From contig CAJUMJ010000045.1 in NCBI GenBank assembly GCA_910587095.1, positions 1 to 51,984 on the forward strand: a DNA stretch of 51,984 nt, given 5' to 3'. The DNA comes from an uncultured Lachnospiraceae bacterium. Its GTDB lineage: Bacteria; Bacillota; Clostridia; Lachnospirales; Lachnospiraceae. The number at the start of each line of letters is the position of its first letter. Position 1 is the stretch's first letter. Shown piece after piece: positions 7,539-16,089 of this stretch. Made by a program: the position numbers and the translations under genes. The notes beneath the pieces were generated by a model that saw nothing but the letters and a program-made list of their open reading frames with translations, did not search any database and was not told the origin of the DNA.

Positions 7539-8585
7539 ATGAAACAAAATCCGTTTACAGTTTTTCAGAATGCCTGCGGGCCTGTCCCGTACAATATGAC
7601 CAATGATTATATGTTCCGGGCGGTTCTGCAATCGAACAATACAGTTTTGCGAGGATTGATCTGCTCTTTGCTTCACCTGTCTGAAAAGGAGGTGACTTCT
7701 GTGGAGATTACCAATCCTGTTATATTGGGAGAGGCGGTGAAGGACAAAGAATTTCGTCTGGATATCAATGTGGTTCTGAATAACCATATTCTGATCAATC
7801 TGGAAATGCAGATTGCGAACAAACTTAATTGGAGAGAACGCTCACTTATGTATCTGTGTCGTTCCTTTGACCAGTTAAACCACGGACAGGATTATATGGA
7901 TACGGAACCGGTCGTACATATTGGGTTTCTCGACTATACTCTGTTTGAGGATTTACCTGAGTTTTATGCTTCGTATAAACTGATAAACGTAAAAAATAAT
8001 CAAAAATATAGTGACAGTCTTACCTTAAATGTGGTAGACTTATCTCGAATAGATCTGGCAACCGATGAGGATAAGAAATACCATATTCATGAGTAGGCAA
8101 TGCTTTTTAAGGCTGCCACTTGGGAGGAGATCAAAATGTTGGCATCCAAGGATGAATATTTGAAAGAAGCTTCTGAAACGATATTTCGTATGAGCGCTGA
8201 TGACTTGGTACGTAAACGATGCCGTGACCGGGAGGAATATTATCAGGATTTGCGGAATTATGAGAGGAAGATAGAGCAGGATCGTCTAGAGCATGAACAG
8301 GATTTGCGGAATTATGAGAGGAAGATAGAGCAGGATCGTTTAGAGCATGAACAGGACTTGCGGAATTACGAGAGGAAGATAGAGCAGGATCGTCTAGAGC
8401 ATGAACAGGACTTGCGGAATTACAAGAGAAAGATAGAGCAGGATCACCTAATGTATGAACAAGATAGACAAAATTATGAGCAAAAAATAGAGCAGGATCG
8501 TCTTGAGTATGAGCGGGTGTTAGAGGAAAAGGAGGAGGAAATCCGGCGGCTTCAAGCGCAGCTTGCACGGGAGAGAAAAGAATAA
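7539..8585 (+). pseudogene. Rpn/PD-(D/E)XK nuclease-family transposase-like gene, split by an in-frame TAG
   Basis: Two frames, 7539-8096 and 8100-8585, lie in the same phase and are separated only by TAG at 8094-8096. Joined, they give a normal-sized protein of about 349 codons. The first part has MTNDYMFRAVL and the nuclease core FRLDINVVLN...LINLEMQI (the D...ExQ active site). The second continues with the family block LFKAATWEEIKMLA. The stop falls at a position usually occupied by Trp in this family as I recall it, fitting a TGG-to-TAG change. The C-terminus is five copies of an 18-residue coiled-coil repeat (8247-8516). Start ATG 7539 has AGAAAGGAAA upstream. Rpn proteins promote recombination or act as nucleases; this copy is probably inactive unless read through. 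Confidence 0.8.
8247..8516 (+). repeat. 54-bp tandem repeat, five in-frame copies
   Basis: Five exact-length units (8247, 8301, 8355, 8409, 8463) encode DLRNYERKIEQDRLEHEQ and variants, a charged heptad-like coiled coil. Units 1-3 are nearly identical at the DNA level; units 4 and 5 have diverged. This pattern points to recent slippage or unequal recombination within the Rpn-type gene. Confidence 0.9.
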
Positions 8586-8591
8586 TAACAG

Positions 8592-8620
8592 TTGACAAAA
8601 GCGGTTTATGCGGATAAAAT
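8592..8620 (+). promoter_or_regulatory. Sigma-A promoter of the proS T-box leader
   Basis: TTGACA (8592-8597), a 17-bp spacer and TAAAAT (8615-8620). Expected transcription start near 8627, about 560 bases before the proS start codon. Confidence 0.7.
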
Positions 8621-8626
8621 GGATGA

Positions 8627-8888
8627 AAATAAAGCCGTTTAAGGTTGATGTTATAAGAGAACGTGACGAAGAAGAGAATAGTACGGATGGGAAACGTTGC
8701 AGAGAGGAAGCTATTGGTGGGAAGCTTTTACGGGAACTGTTCGGAACCGGCCTCGGAGTCCTGCGTGAGGAGCGCAGCGTAGCACCGGCGATAACGGTAT
8801 GAGAAGCAGAGTGCATGTAAGTGCATTAACCAGGGTGGTACCGCCGACATTTCGGTCCCTTAAGGGAAACGGAATTTCGGCGGTTTTT
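8627..8888 (+). promoter_or_regulatory. proS leader: T-box riboswitch (proline) with terminator, upstream of proS
   Basis: The T-box sequence AGGGTGGTACCGCC (8832-8845) is unmistakable; its TGGTACC region pairs with the acceptor end of uncharged tRNA. It overlaps the 5' side of a strong terminator (8841-8888, ending GGCGG and six T), so uncharged tRNA-Pro would favour the antiterminator and allow proS transcription. Stem I covers about 8650-8770, with the AGAGAGG and GGTGGGAAGC segments. Candidate proline specifier triplets are CCG at 8747-8749 or CCT at 8751-8753; the exact specifier needs folding. The tandem repeat array follows directly after the T tract. Confidence 0.9.
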
Positions 8889-9170
8889 TGCGCGCATAAG
8901 CAGAGTCAGAAGATGGAACAGTCAGGACGCATGCAGGCATGCAGGACTGACGGTGCCAGATTATGACGAGCAACGCGAATGAGAAATGCGGAGCATTTCG
9001 AATCTGCTTATGCAAGAAGGAGAGTCAGAAGAAGGGACAGTCAGGACGCATGCAGGCATGCAGGACTGACGGTGCCAGATTATGACGAGCAACGCGAATG
9101 AGAAATGCGAAGCATTTCGAATCTGCTTATGCAAGAAGGAGAGTCAGAAGATAGCGAGGTCAGGACGTGG
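8889..9170 (+). repeat. Tandem array 2: two 119-bp hairpin units plus a partial unit
   Basis: Units begin at 8902 and 9021; a partial third at 9140 runs to about 9168. It is homologous to array 1 (4023-4398), and the 30-odd bases from the terminator T tract into unit 1 are identical at the two loci. Helices in unit 1: outer GCATAAGCAGA (8894-8904) with TCTGCTTATGC (9003-9013), GTCAG (8921-8925) with CTGAC (8947-8951), and GAAATGC-GGA-GCATTTC. The array fills the proS leader between the T-box terminator and the ribosome binding site, so it is transcribed in every proS message. Confidence 0.85.
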
Positions 9171-9184
9171 AAAAGGAGGAAAAA

Positions 9185-10615
9185 ATGGCGGACAAAAAGT
9201 TAGTGGAAGCGATCACTGCGATGGAAGATGATTTTGCGCAGTGGTACACGGATGTAGTAAAGAAAGCGGAGCTTTTGGATTATACAAGCATTAAGGGCTG
9301 CATGGTGTTTAAGCCCGCGGGATACGCGATTTGGGAGTTGATTCAACGGCAGATGGACGACCGCTTTAAGGAGACAGGGGTGGAGAATGTATATCTGCCT
9401 ATGTTTATTCCGGAGAATTTATTGAACAAAGAGAAAGATCATGTGGAAGGCTTTGCGCCGGAGGTGGCATGGGTGACACATGGCGGTATGCAGCCTTTAC
9501 AGGAAAGATTGTGTGTCAGACCGACTTCCGAAACGCTGTTTTGCGATTATTATAAGAATGTAGTGCAGTCATACCGCGATCTGCCGCAGGTGTGCAACCA
9601 ATGGTGTTCTGTGGTGCGCTGGGAAAAGGAGACAAGACCTTTTTTACGAAGTCGTGAGTTTTTATGGCAGGAAGGACATACGGCGCATGCCACCGCTGAG
9701 GAGGCGGAGGAGAGAACCATTCAAATGTTGAATGTTTACGCCGACTTCTGCGAGGAAGTATTGGCGATTCCCGTTATCAAAGGCCGTAAGACGGACAAGG
9801 AAAAATTTGCGGGTGCGATTGCTACTTACACGATCGAAGCGTTGATGCATGACGGTAAGGCTTTGCAGTCCGGCACCAGCCATAATTTTGGAGACGGCTT
9901 TGCAAAAGCTTTCGGCATTCAATTTACGGATAAGGACAATACTTTGAAATATGTGCATCAGACCTCATGGGGAACTACGACACGTCTGATCGGTGCGGTG
10001 ATTATGGTGCACGGCGATAATTCCGGGCTGGTGCTTCCGCCTAAGATTGCACCCACTCAGATTATGGTAATTCCGATCCAGCAGAAAAAGGAAGGTGTGC
10101 TGGATAAGGCATATGAGTTGAAGGAGCGTCTTGGCGCGTTCCGTGTGAAGGTGGATGATACCGACAAGAGTCCTGGCTGGAAGTTTTCCGAACAGGAAAT
10201 GCGAGGTATTCCCATCCGTGTGGAGATTGGCCCTAAGGATATCGAGGCGGGCAGGTGCGTGATCTGCCGCCGGGATACGAGAGAAAAGATAGAGATTTCC
10301 CTGGACGAAATAGAGGTGAAAGCCGGGGAAATTCTGGATCTGATGCAGAAGGAAATGCTGGAACGCGCCAGGGCGCATAGAGAAGAGCACACCTATGAGG
10401 CGAAAGATATGGAGACTTTTCGCAAGCTGTTTGCGGAAAAATCCGGTTTTGTGAAAGCTATGTGGTGCGGGGAGCAGTCCTGTGAGGATCAGATTAAGGA
10501 GGAGATGGCCGTGACAAGCCGTTGTATGCCGTTTGAACAGGAAGAAATCAGCGGTACATGCGTGTGCTGCAAAAAAACTGCAAAGAAGATGGTCTACTGG
10601 GGTAGGGCGTATTAA
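9185..10615 (+). CDS. proS: Prolyl-tRNA synthetase, archaeal/eukaryotic type
   Basis: 476 residues; charges tRNA-Pro with proline in the cytoplasm. The class II core is clear: PTSETLFCDYYKN, the motif 2 region QWCSVVRWEKETRPFLRSREFLWQ kept in pieces around residue 150, and SWGTTTRLIGAVIMVHGD (motif 3 region). The anticodon-binding domain begins near APTQIMVIPI. The Cys-rich zinc-like end (CGEQSC, CVCCKK) and the tyrosine C-terminus mark the archaeal-type ProRS, without the bacterial editing insertion. I chose ATG 9185 because AAGGAGG lies at 9173-9179; a GTG at 9167 is in frame but precedes that site. Controlled by the T-box at 8627-8888. Confidence 0.95.
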   Translation: MADKKLVEAITAMEDDFAQWYTDVVKKAELLDYTSIKGCMVFKPAGYAIWELIQRQMDDRFKETGVENVYLPMFIPENLLNKEKDHVEGFAPEVAWVTHGGMQPLQERLCVRPTSETLFCDYYKNVVQSYRDLPQVCNQWCSVVRWEKETRPFLRSREFLWQEGHTAHATAEEAEERTIQMLNVYADFCEEVLAIPVIKGRKTDKEKFAGAIATYTIEALMHDGKALQSGTSHNFGDGFAKAFGIQFTDKDNTLKYVHQTSWGTTTRLIGAVIMVHGDNSGLVLPPKIAPTQIMVIPIQQKKEGVLDKAYELKERLGAFRVKVDDTDKSPGWKFSEQEMRGIPIRVEIGPKDIEAGRCVICRRDTREKIEISLDEIEVKAGEILDLMQKEMLERARAHREEHTYEAKDMETFRKLFAEKSGFVKAMWCGEQSCEDQIKEEMAVTSRCMPFEQEEISGTCVCCKKTAKKMVYWGRAY

Positions 10616-10839
10616 GTTAGTGTATAAGCGTTTGCGAAACTCTTTAAAGGTTGTTGAATTTGCACAAATAGCATAATCAACGCAGACACGCTTTCGCTCC
10701 ATTCCAAACGCAACGGTGCTAGGCTCGAAAAAACCTCACCAAGTACCGGCGTTTTCTAAGGGTCTGCTTATAATTATGCTATTTGCACAATGAAAGCCAC
10801 GATTTGATGAGTTTTGCAAACGCCTCTTAAGTTAGTGTA
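10612..10839. repeat. Cruciform-forming element flanked by 13-bp direct repeats
   Basis: The direct repeat TTAAGTTAGTGTA occurs at 10612-10624 (covering the proS stop TAA) and 10827-10839. Between them is a 202-bp imperfect palindrome. Arms: 10628-10642 with 10809-10823 (14 of 15), 10660-10677 with 10773-10790 (16 of 18), and GCAGAC/GTCTGC at 10682/10762. Arms nested in order over about 200 bp plus a flanking duplication suggest an inserted non-autonomous element. No similarity to the MITE-like element at 2243 was seen. Confidence 0.7.
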
Positions 10840-10857
10840 CCTTGAAGGGAGTCGTTT

Positions 10858-11352
10858 ATGGGCAGGAGAAAAAAGAAGAAAAAGGGGATTATCCCGGTGG
10901 TTATTCTCGGCTTTTTACTGGGGATTTGCATTGTTGTGGCGATAGGATTTGCCAGCGGATCGCTGGCCGGAACGAACGAAGAGACGGTGACCCAAAAAGT
11001 TTCCAGGACCGTCAAACAGGCTGTGACAAAGAAGGTTTCCGAAACGGTGATGGAGCAGGCCGTAAAACAGGCGCTCGAGAGTACCGGGGAGCCTGAGGCG
11101 ACTGAAAAGGCAAAAGAAATCGTGGATAATATGGATGAGGGAGATAAAGAGAAGGCCCAGGAAATTATTGACCGCTATGCGGACAGCGATACGCTCTCCG
11201 ATGTAATGGAAATTGTCGGGGATGGTGTAGACGGTGATTCGCTCTCAGAAGTCAAGGAGTATTTGCGGGAGAATGTGTCCGAACAGGATCAGGCGGAACT
11301 GGAAGAACTGTATCGCAAATACAGTGAGGAATATTTAAATATACAGAACTGA
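10858..11352 (+). CDS. Small single-pass membrane protein of unknown function
   Basis: 164 residues. A basic start (MGRRKKKKKG) and one membrane segment (about 12-36) give an anchored protein with a predicted extracytoplasmic tail. The tail is acidic and helical, rich in Glu, Lys and Val, with no Cys and no recognised catalytic motif. The family is not recognised. ATG with AAGGGAG 8 bases upstream. It follows proS across the cruciform element and is closed by the terminator at 11394. Confidence 0.75.
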   Translation: MGRRKKKKKGIIPVVILGFLLGICIVVAIGFASGSLAGTNEETVTQKVSRTVKQAVTKKVSETVMEQAVKQALESTGEPEATEKAKEIVDNMDEGDKEKAQEIIDRYADSDTLSDVMEIVGDGVDGDSLSEVKEYLRENVSEQDQAELEELYRKYSEEYLNIQN

Positions 11353-11393
11353 GATACCGGCAGTTTGCCATACGAGGTTCATAGAGGATCGAA

Positions 11394-11426
11394 AACAGGA
11401 AATCCGGGAAGGGTTTCCTGTTTTTT
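11394..11426 (+). terminator. Rho-independent terminator
   Basis: Stem AACAGGAAA (11394-11402) and TTTCCTGTT (11414-11422) with an 11-nt loop and a following T run. Ends the small membrane protein transcript. Confidence 0.85.
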
Positions 11427-11480
11427 ATGCGCAGGGGCGCGTAAGGAAATTAGTAAACTTACATTGGATTCATAAAAAGG

Positions 11481-11537
11481 TTGACAGCAGTATACCCTGT
11501 ATGTATGATACAACTATGAGGTATACATTAGTATACC
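11481..11537 (+). promoter_or_regulatory. Promoter and BlaI-type operators of the blaI/blaR1-like operon
   Basis: TTGACA (11481-11486), a 17-bp spacer and TATGAT (11504-11509) form a strong promoter. GTATAC lies inside the spacer at 11490-11495, and the palindrome GGTATAC-ATTA-GTATACC sits at 11520-11537, at about the transcription start. Repressor binding at either site would block transcription, so autorepression by the BlaI-like protein is likely. Confidence 0.7.
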
Positions 11538-11570
11538 AAAATATGGAAATGCAAGAATCTTAGGGGGAAA

Positions 11571-11609
11571 ATGGCAACAATTATGAGTCAGAGCCGGGGA
11601 TTGCCTTGA
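11571..11609 (+). CDS. Possible 12-codon leader peptide before the BlaI-type gene
   Basis: AGGGGG at 11562-11567 sits ideally before ATG 11571, which opens a frame MATIMSQSRGLP and then TGA (11607-11609). It lies in the leader of the repressor operon, about 90 bases before the BlaI-type start. The strong ribosome binding site is the only evidence; conservation cannot be judged here. Confidence 0.3.
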   Translation: MATIMSQSRGLP

Positions 11610-11701
11610 TTGCAGTCAGGAAACGGAGTATTCGTTCGGAAAATTCCAGATTTTTGACGCGTGTTATCGCCATAAATTGCTCTGACATGGAGGATGGTGT
11701 G

Positions 11702-12094
11702 ATGGTCAGTTTATCGGATGGGGAATGGAAAATCATGAATGTGCTATGGGAGCGTGAGAGCACGATCACGGAGCTTAAAAATCAACTGGGAAAAGAGACG
11801 GGTTGGGACAAGCATATCGTGATTACTATGCTTTCGCGTATGGAAAAGAAAGGCGCAGTGGCACACAAGGACGGTGGCCGGGCAAAAATATTTTATCCGC
11901 TGGTTACCAGAGAGGAAGTTTCGATGCAGGAAACCAGGGGATTTTTAAAAAAAGTATACCGGGGAAGTTTGGGCATGATGGTCAATGCCATGGTGGAGGA
12001 TCAGGCGTTGTCCGAGGAGGAGATACAGGAGCTTTACGGTATTTTGGAACAGGCAAGAAAACGCAAGACAGAACGCGATGAGAGCGGGAAATGA
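11702..12094 (+). CDS. BlaI/MecI/CopY-family transcriptional repressor
   Basis: 130 residues. Begins VSLSDGEWKIMNVLWERES, the standard opening of BlaI/MecI, followed by the winged helix with WDKHIVITMLSRMEKKGAVAH. The second half is the helical dimerisation domain that in BlaI/MecI is cleaved on induction. The frame is open from a TTG at 11606, but the extra residues do not resemble the family; ATG 11702 (or GTG 11699) with GGAGGA at 11689-11694 fits best. Partner of the M56 peptidase 69 bp downstream; operators at 11490 and 11520. Confidence 0.9.
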   Translation: MVSLSDGEWKIMNVLWERESTITELKNQLGKETGWDKHIVITMLSRMEKKGAVAHKDGGRAKIFYPLVTREEVSMQETRGFLKKVYRGSLGMMVNAMVEDQALSEEEIQELYGILEQARKRKTERDESGK

Positions 12095-12163
12095 GATTGG
12101 AAAAGAAATATGCCGCGATGAGAGGCAGACATGGAAGATGAATAGAATAGCAGGGAGGAAAAC

Positions 12164-14692
12164 ATGAAAGAGATACTGATAACGGCAACGGTTATGATTT
12201 TGTGTGTTTTGTTGATCCGGCGGGTATTCCGGGGGAAAATCAGCAGCAGATTACAGTATGCGCTTTGGCTTCTGGTGGCGATAAGGCTGATTGTTCCGGT
12301 TTCCGCAGAGTTTGATATGGGGCCTTTTTCCCGGTTCCGCCTGATGGATTTGGTGGAGGAAGACGAGAGCGGCATAGGGGAACGACTCGGGGAGACGATT
12401 CGGTTGGAAGAACCTATTCAGATGACAGTAAATTCGAGCAGCATTCTGTTTCGTCTCTTCACCACGCATGAAATAAGGGAGACGTTGGAAAGTATGCCTG
12501 AAGATGGGCCGACTTCCGTGTTTCTTGCCGGAACGCTTGGCTTTTCCCGGTTGGATGTGCTGTGGTTTCTATGGGGGATTGGGGCGTTGGTTGTGGGTAC
12601 GTGGATTCTGGCCGCGAATATGTTATTTAGCCGGAGGCTGCGAAAATACAGAAAGCCTTATGATTTGCCGGAGGATATAAAGGAATTTGTTTTAAAGGGC
12701 AGGGAGCTTGCGGGCGGAGAAAGTAAGGCGTCATCAGATTTGCAAAGCGAAGAGGATTCGCAAAGGAAGAAATTCGGCCGCTTTTGGGGGAGAAAGGACC
12801 GCCTGCCGGCAACATATCTGACAGAAGGGATTTCTTCACCCTGCCTGTACGGATTCCCGGGGCGGGAAGCCGTTTACTTGACAGCGGATGTAATAGATAA
12901 TGCGGGCAGACTGCGGCATGTAGTCGTACATGAACTTGTACATAAAAAGCATGGGGACAGTTTGTGGGCTCTCCTTCGAGCCGTACTCGTGACGGTATAT
13001 TGGTTTCATCCGCTGGTGTGGGTTGCCGCTTCCTGCTCCAAACGGGACTGTGAGCTTGCCTGCGACGAGGGAACGCTTACAATACTGGGAGAAGAGGAGC
13101 GGGTTTCTTACGGGGAGACGTTGTTGTCCATTATCACCAAAAAAGGGCGGGTTTCCGATCTGGTCTGCACGGCGACGACGATGACGGGCAGCGGAAAGAG
13201 CGTGAAAGAAAGAATATGTTTTATCGCGAAGGAGCCGAAAGTTATCTATGTGGCTGTGGCGGGCGTGCTTTTCCTGATTGCGGCTGTGTGTTTGTTCGTC
13301 TTTACAAAAGACGCCCGGTTCCGGGGGATAACGGTGGATGCGCAGACCGGTCTTACGGTCACGGGAGCGGATATGCAGATATCGCTGCCCGCAAGTATCG
13401 GCGGCATCAGCGGTTGCATAGTGGAGAAAGAAACCGATGAGGTCGTCGTCTATCATATTGCAGCGCAGCAGGAGGTGGGCAGGTTTTCCAGAATGCCGCT
13501 CAAGGACGCGCTTGGCCTGGTGGATGAGGGAAGGGAAGTCATGCCCATCGGCTATTATGGCTATAATTATCTGCTGAGAGCCTATCTTGGGGAGCCGCTG
13601 ATGAGAACGGAGCATACTTATACGCCCGCGCAGCAGGGTGTTTTAGGCCACGAGGATATTTACATTCCGGACACATTAGAGGATGAGGAGGCGATAGAAA
13701 CCGTGCCCGGGAATGACGAGAATCCGCTGCTTAGCGATGATTGGGAAGTGATTCCATTGGAGGAGGAAGAGGAAGATCAAAGGGAATATTTGCCAAATGA
13801 GGAGATCGTCGTCATGGACCCGGTGGACCCGGCGGCATACGAAAAATCCACAATGCATACCTATACGCCTGCGGAAGAAGACATACATATCACCTATACA
13901 CCGACGGAGGATGCCGGAACAGGCGACGGGACTTCGGAAGGGGTATTAGGCACGGACAGCAACGACGACACAACTTATGTCATAGATGACAACACCTCCC
14001 GTACAGCGGAAACGCACGAAGAAGGTTCGGTAGACTATCTGCCGAATGAGCAGATTACGACGACAACGTATCAGCCGACCGAGGTCAATGTGGATGAATT
14101 GATATCGGGATGCTATGTCTATGTTAAGGCGGATTTTTACGGGAAAGTGAAGGGCAAGTATCAGGATGAGATGGCGTTTATTGACGGTGAGTTAAAGGCG
14201 GCGGCGGATCAGGTAATTGTTTTGAGCCTGAACCGGGAGAGAAGAGAGGCGCTGTTTGACGCGCTGTGCGCAAACCGCACGCCTTATGTGGGGGACAATG
14301 CGAAGGTGGGAGCGTTGCTTGACGCTCTTCCTTTGCCGCCTACGTTGAACCGTTTGGGGGGATTTTCCATGCAGACGCTGAAGGAGCCATATTCCCTGCG
14401 CTTTGCTTATGAGATGAGCACGGATTATTTTACAGAGGATGATCAGGATATGTTATACTTTAATGCGGCAATGCTGTTTTATTCGATTGGCAATGTGGAT
14501 GAAATTGCCGTTAAGATGCAGCATCCTTCGGGAGATGGCTCTATGATGATGACTTTTCACCGGGAAGAGCTGGAAAAAGAACTGCCGATATTGCAAAGCA
14601 CGGATTATGAGGATGATCAGATTTTCCGGGACGGGCTGTCTGAACTGCATATAGCGGTGGAAACGTATCTTTCGGCGGCATACGGCGAGTAA
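12164..14692 (+). CDS. BlaR1-like M56-family membrane metallopeptidase with an unusual sensor region
   Basis: 842 residues. N-terminal membrane segments (about 3-20, 30-48, 130-152) surround an M56 zinc peptidase with VVVHELVHKKHGD (HELVH at 256-260) and the downstream CELACDEG glutamate. A further membrane segment at about 353-376 leads to an external region of about 465 residues. In BlaR1/MecR1 this would be a penicillin-binding domain; no SxxK/KTG-like motifs are apparent. Instead there is a Thr/Glu-rich linker with repeated YTP and YLPNEQI-type motifs (about 480-645), then a folded-looking C-terminal domain. It probably senses an unknown external signal and triggers BlaI cleavage. ATG with GGGAGG upstream. 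Confidence 0.85.
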   Translation: MKEILITATVMILCVLLIRRVFRGKISSRLQYALWLLVAIRLIVPVSAEFDMGPFSRFRLMDLVEEDESGIGERLGETIRLEEPIQMTVNSSSILFRLFTTHEIRETLESMPEDGPTSVFLAGTLGFSRLDVLWFLWGIGALVVGTWILAANMLFSRRLRKYRKPYDLPEDIKEFVLKGRELAGGESKASSDLQSEEDSQRKKFGRFWGRKDRLPATYLTEGISSPCLYGFPGREAVYLTADVIDNAGRLRHVVVHELVHKKHGDSLWALLRAVLVTVYWFHPLVWVAASCSKRDCELACDEGTLTILGEEERVSYGETLLSIITKKGRVSDLVCTATTMTGSGKSVKERICFIAKEPKVIYVAVAGVLFLIAAVCLFVFTKDARFRGITVDAQTGLTVTGADMQISLPASIGGISGCIVEKETDEVVVYHIAAQQEVGRFSRMPLKDALGLVDEGREVMPIGYYGYNYLLRAYLGEPLMRTEHTYTPAQQGVLGHEDIYIPDTLEDEEAIETVPGNDENPLLSDDWEVIPLEEEEEDQREYLPNEEIVVMDPVDPAAYEKSTMHTYTPAEEDIHITYTPTEDAGTGDGTSEGVLGTDSNDDTTYVIDDNTSRTAETHEEGSVDYLPNEQITTTTYQPTEVNVDELISGCYVYVKADFYGKVKGKYQDEMAFIDGELKAAADQVIVLSLNRERREALFDALCANRTPYVGDNAKVGALLDALPLPPTLNRLGGFSMQTLKEPYSLRFAYEMSTDYFTEDDQDMLYFNAAMLFYSIGNVDEIAVKMQHPSGDGSMMMTFHREELEKELPILQSTDYEDDQIFRDGLSELHIAVETYLSAAYGE

Positions 14693-14954
14693 TTTGTCGA
14701 TACGGGAGTTTCTGCGTCTGGCATACCAGAAGGCGAAGAGACTCGATGAGATGCGAAACGCCTAAAAATAAAAAAATATTAAGAATTGTGTAACCTTTTT
14801 CTTAAGTTCCCCGTTCTAATATATAAAAACGTGAAAGAATGTCGATTTTAGAGATATTTTAAAGATTCACGTACTACAATGATTTGTGACAAAAGAACCG
14901 GAGACGCGTTGCGGATTTTTGGTTCCGGGGGTGGTACAAAAGAGGGGGAACAGT

Positions 14955-16085
14955 ATGGGGCAGGCACAAAGGAGCGGCAGAAGAAACGTTTCGCAAGGCA
15001 ATGCGGAAGAGCAGCGGGCGCAGTATATTGCGGAGAAGCGCAGACAACAGGGCAGTACGGGAAAAAGGACAGGAAATGCATATAAAAACAGCGCAAGAGA
15101 CAGTATAAGCGTCATATCAGGAGGCAATTCACACAACAGAGTAAGAGACGGTGCGCAAAGAAGCGCAAGGAGTGGAAAAGCGAAAACGGGAAAGCGTGGA
15201 ACAGGTAATGATGGGTTGGAGAATTTGGAGTTGTGGGAGATTTCCAGAAAAACCGATAATCCTCGACTGATGCGCCTTGCAGATCGCGAGCAGGTTCCCT
15301 CCGCAAAGCGGCCTTCCCGTCCAAAACAGTATTCCAGCCGCCAATCTGCGGGAAATCCCCGGCCGGTCAGCTCCATCAACCGACGCAGGGCAAAGCGTCG
15401 GAAGGTTTATTTATACCGGATTATAGCTTTTTTAATGATCGGGGTGGGCCTGATCCTGATTTATCAGACGACTGGGGCCGTTTTTCGTATGATGCACCAT
15501 GAAAAGTCAGGTAAGGGCAAGGGAATTGCAGAGATTGTATCCGAAAAGATAGAGACAAAACGGGTGGAGCCGCCGGCGATTATGGTAGATTATCTCGAGC
15601 CGAATGAGTTTTCCAGACCTGGTACGGAACTGAAGAGTATCAAGAGTATTTTTGTGCACTATACGGCAAATCCCGGCACTTCAGCGCAGCAGAACCGCAG
15701 TTATTTTGCCAATTTGGCCGAGACACAGGAACGGTCGGCAAGCGCGCATTTTATCATCGGCTATGAAGGTGAGCTGATCCAGTGTATTCCTTTGGAGGAG
15801 CAGGCTTACGCGGTTGCTACAAGAAACGAGGATTCCGTTTCCATAGAGTGCTGCTATTTGGATGAGGACGGGAAGTTTACGCAGGAAACATATGATATGC
15901 TGATACATACATTGGCCTGGCTGACACAGGAATATCATTTGTCGACGGATGATATTTTGCGGCATTACGACTGTGGCGGTAAAAAGTGCCCGCTTTACTA
16001 TGTGGAACACGAAGACGCCTGGGAGAAGCTGCTTGCGGATGTGGAAGGCTATGAACCGGGGGAGCCTGCGGAATCGGAGAAATAA
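14955..16085 (+). CDS. Membrane-anchored N-acetylmuramoyl-L-alanine amidase (Amidase_2)
   Basis: 376 residues. The first 150 are disordered and Arg/Ser/Gly-rich and cytoplasmic; a membrane segment follows (about 155-180, IIAFLMIGVGLILIYQTTG). The outside domain begins at SIFVHYTANPGTSAQQN and contains SAHFIIG, SVSIECCY and a late HYDCGGKKCP, giving zinc ligands of the Amidase_2/PGRP fold (HY, H, C positions). It should cleave the bond between muramic acid and the stem peptide. ATG 14955 is chosen because AGAGGGGG precedes it; a GTG at 14886 is upstream in frame without such a site. Confidence 0.88.
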   Translation: MGQAQRSGRRNVSQGNAEEQRAQYIAEKRRQQGSTGKRTGNAYKNSARDSISVISGGNSHNRVRDGAQRSARSGKAKTGKRGTGNDGLENLELWEISRKTDNPRLMRLADREQVPSAKRPSRPKQYSSRQSAGNPRPVSSINRRRAKRRKVYLYRIIAFLMIGVGLILIYQTTGAVFRMMHHEKSGKGKGIAEIVSEKIETKRVEPPAIMVDYLEPNEFSRPGTELKSIKSIFVHYTANPGTSAQQNRSYFANLAETQERSASAHFIIGYEGELIQCIPLEEQAYAVATRNEDSVSIECCYLDEDGKFTQETYDMLIHTLAWLTQEYHLSTDDILRHYDCGGKKCPLYYVEHEDAWEKLLADVEGYEPGEPAESEK

Positions 16086-16089
16086 AATT

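Noticed and set aside
8247..8516. Possible CRISPR or non-coding repeat in the Rpn-type gene
   Set aside because: The unit is exactly 54 bp, in frame, and encodes a regular coiled coil with no spacers.
12836..13615. 259-codon minus-strand frame opposite the BlaR1-like gene
   Set aside because: The plus strand encodes a clear M56 peptidase; the antisense protein has no recognisable motif.
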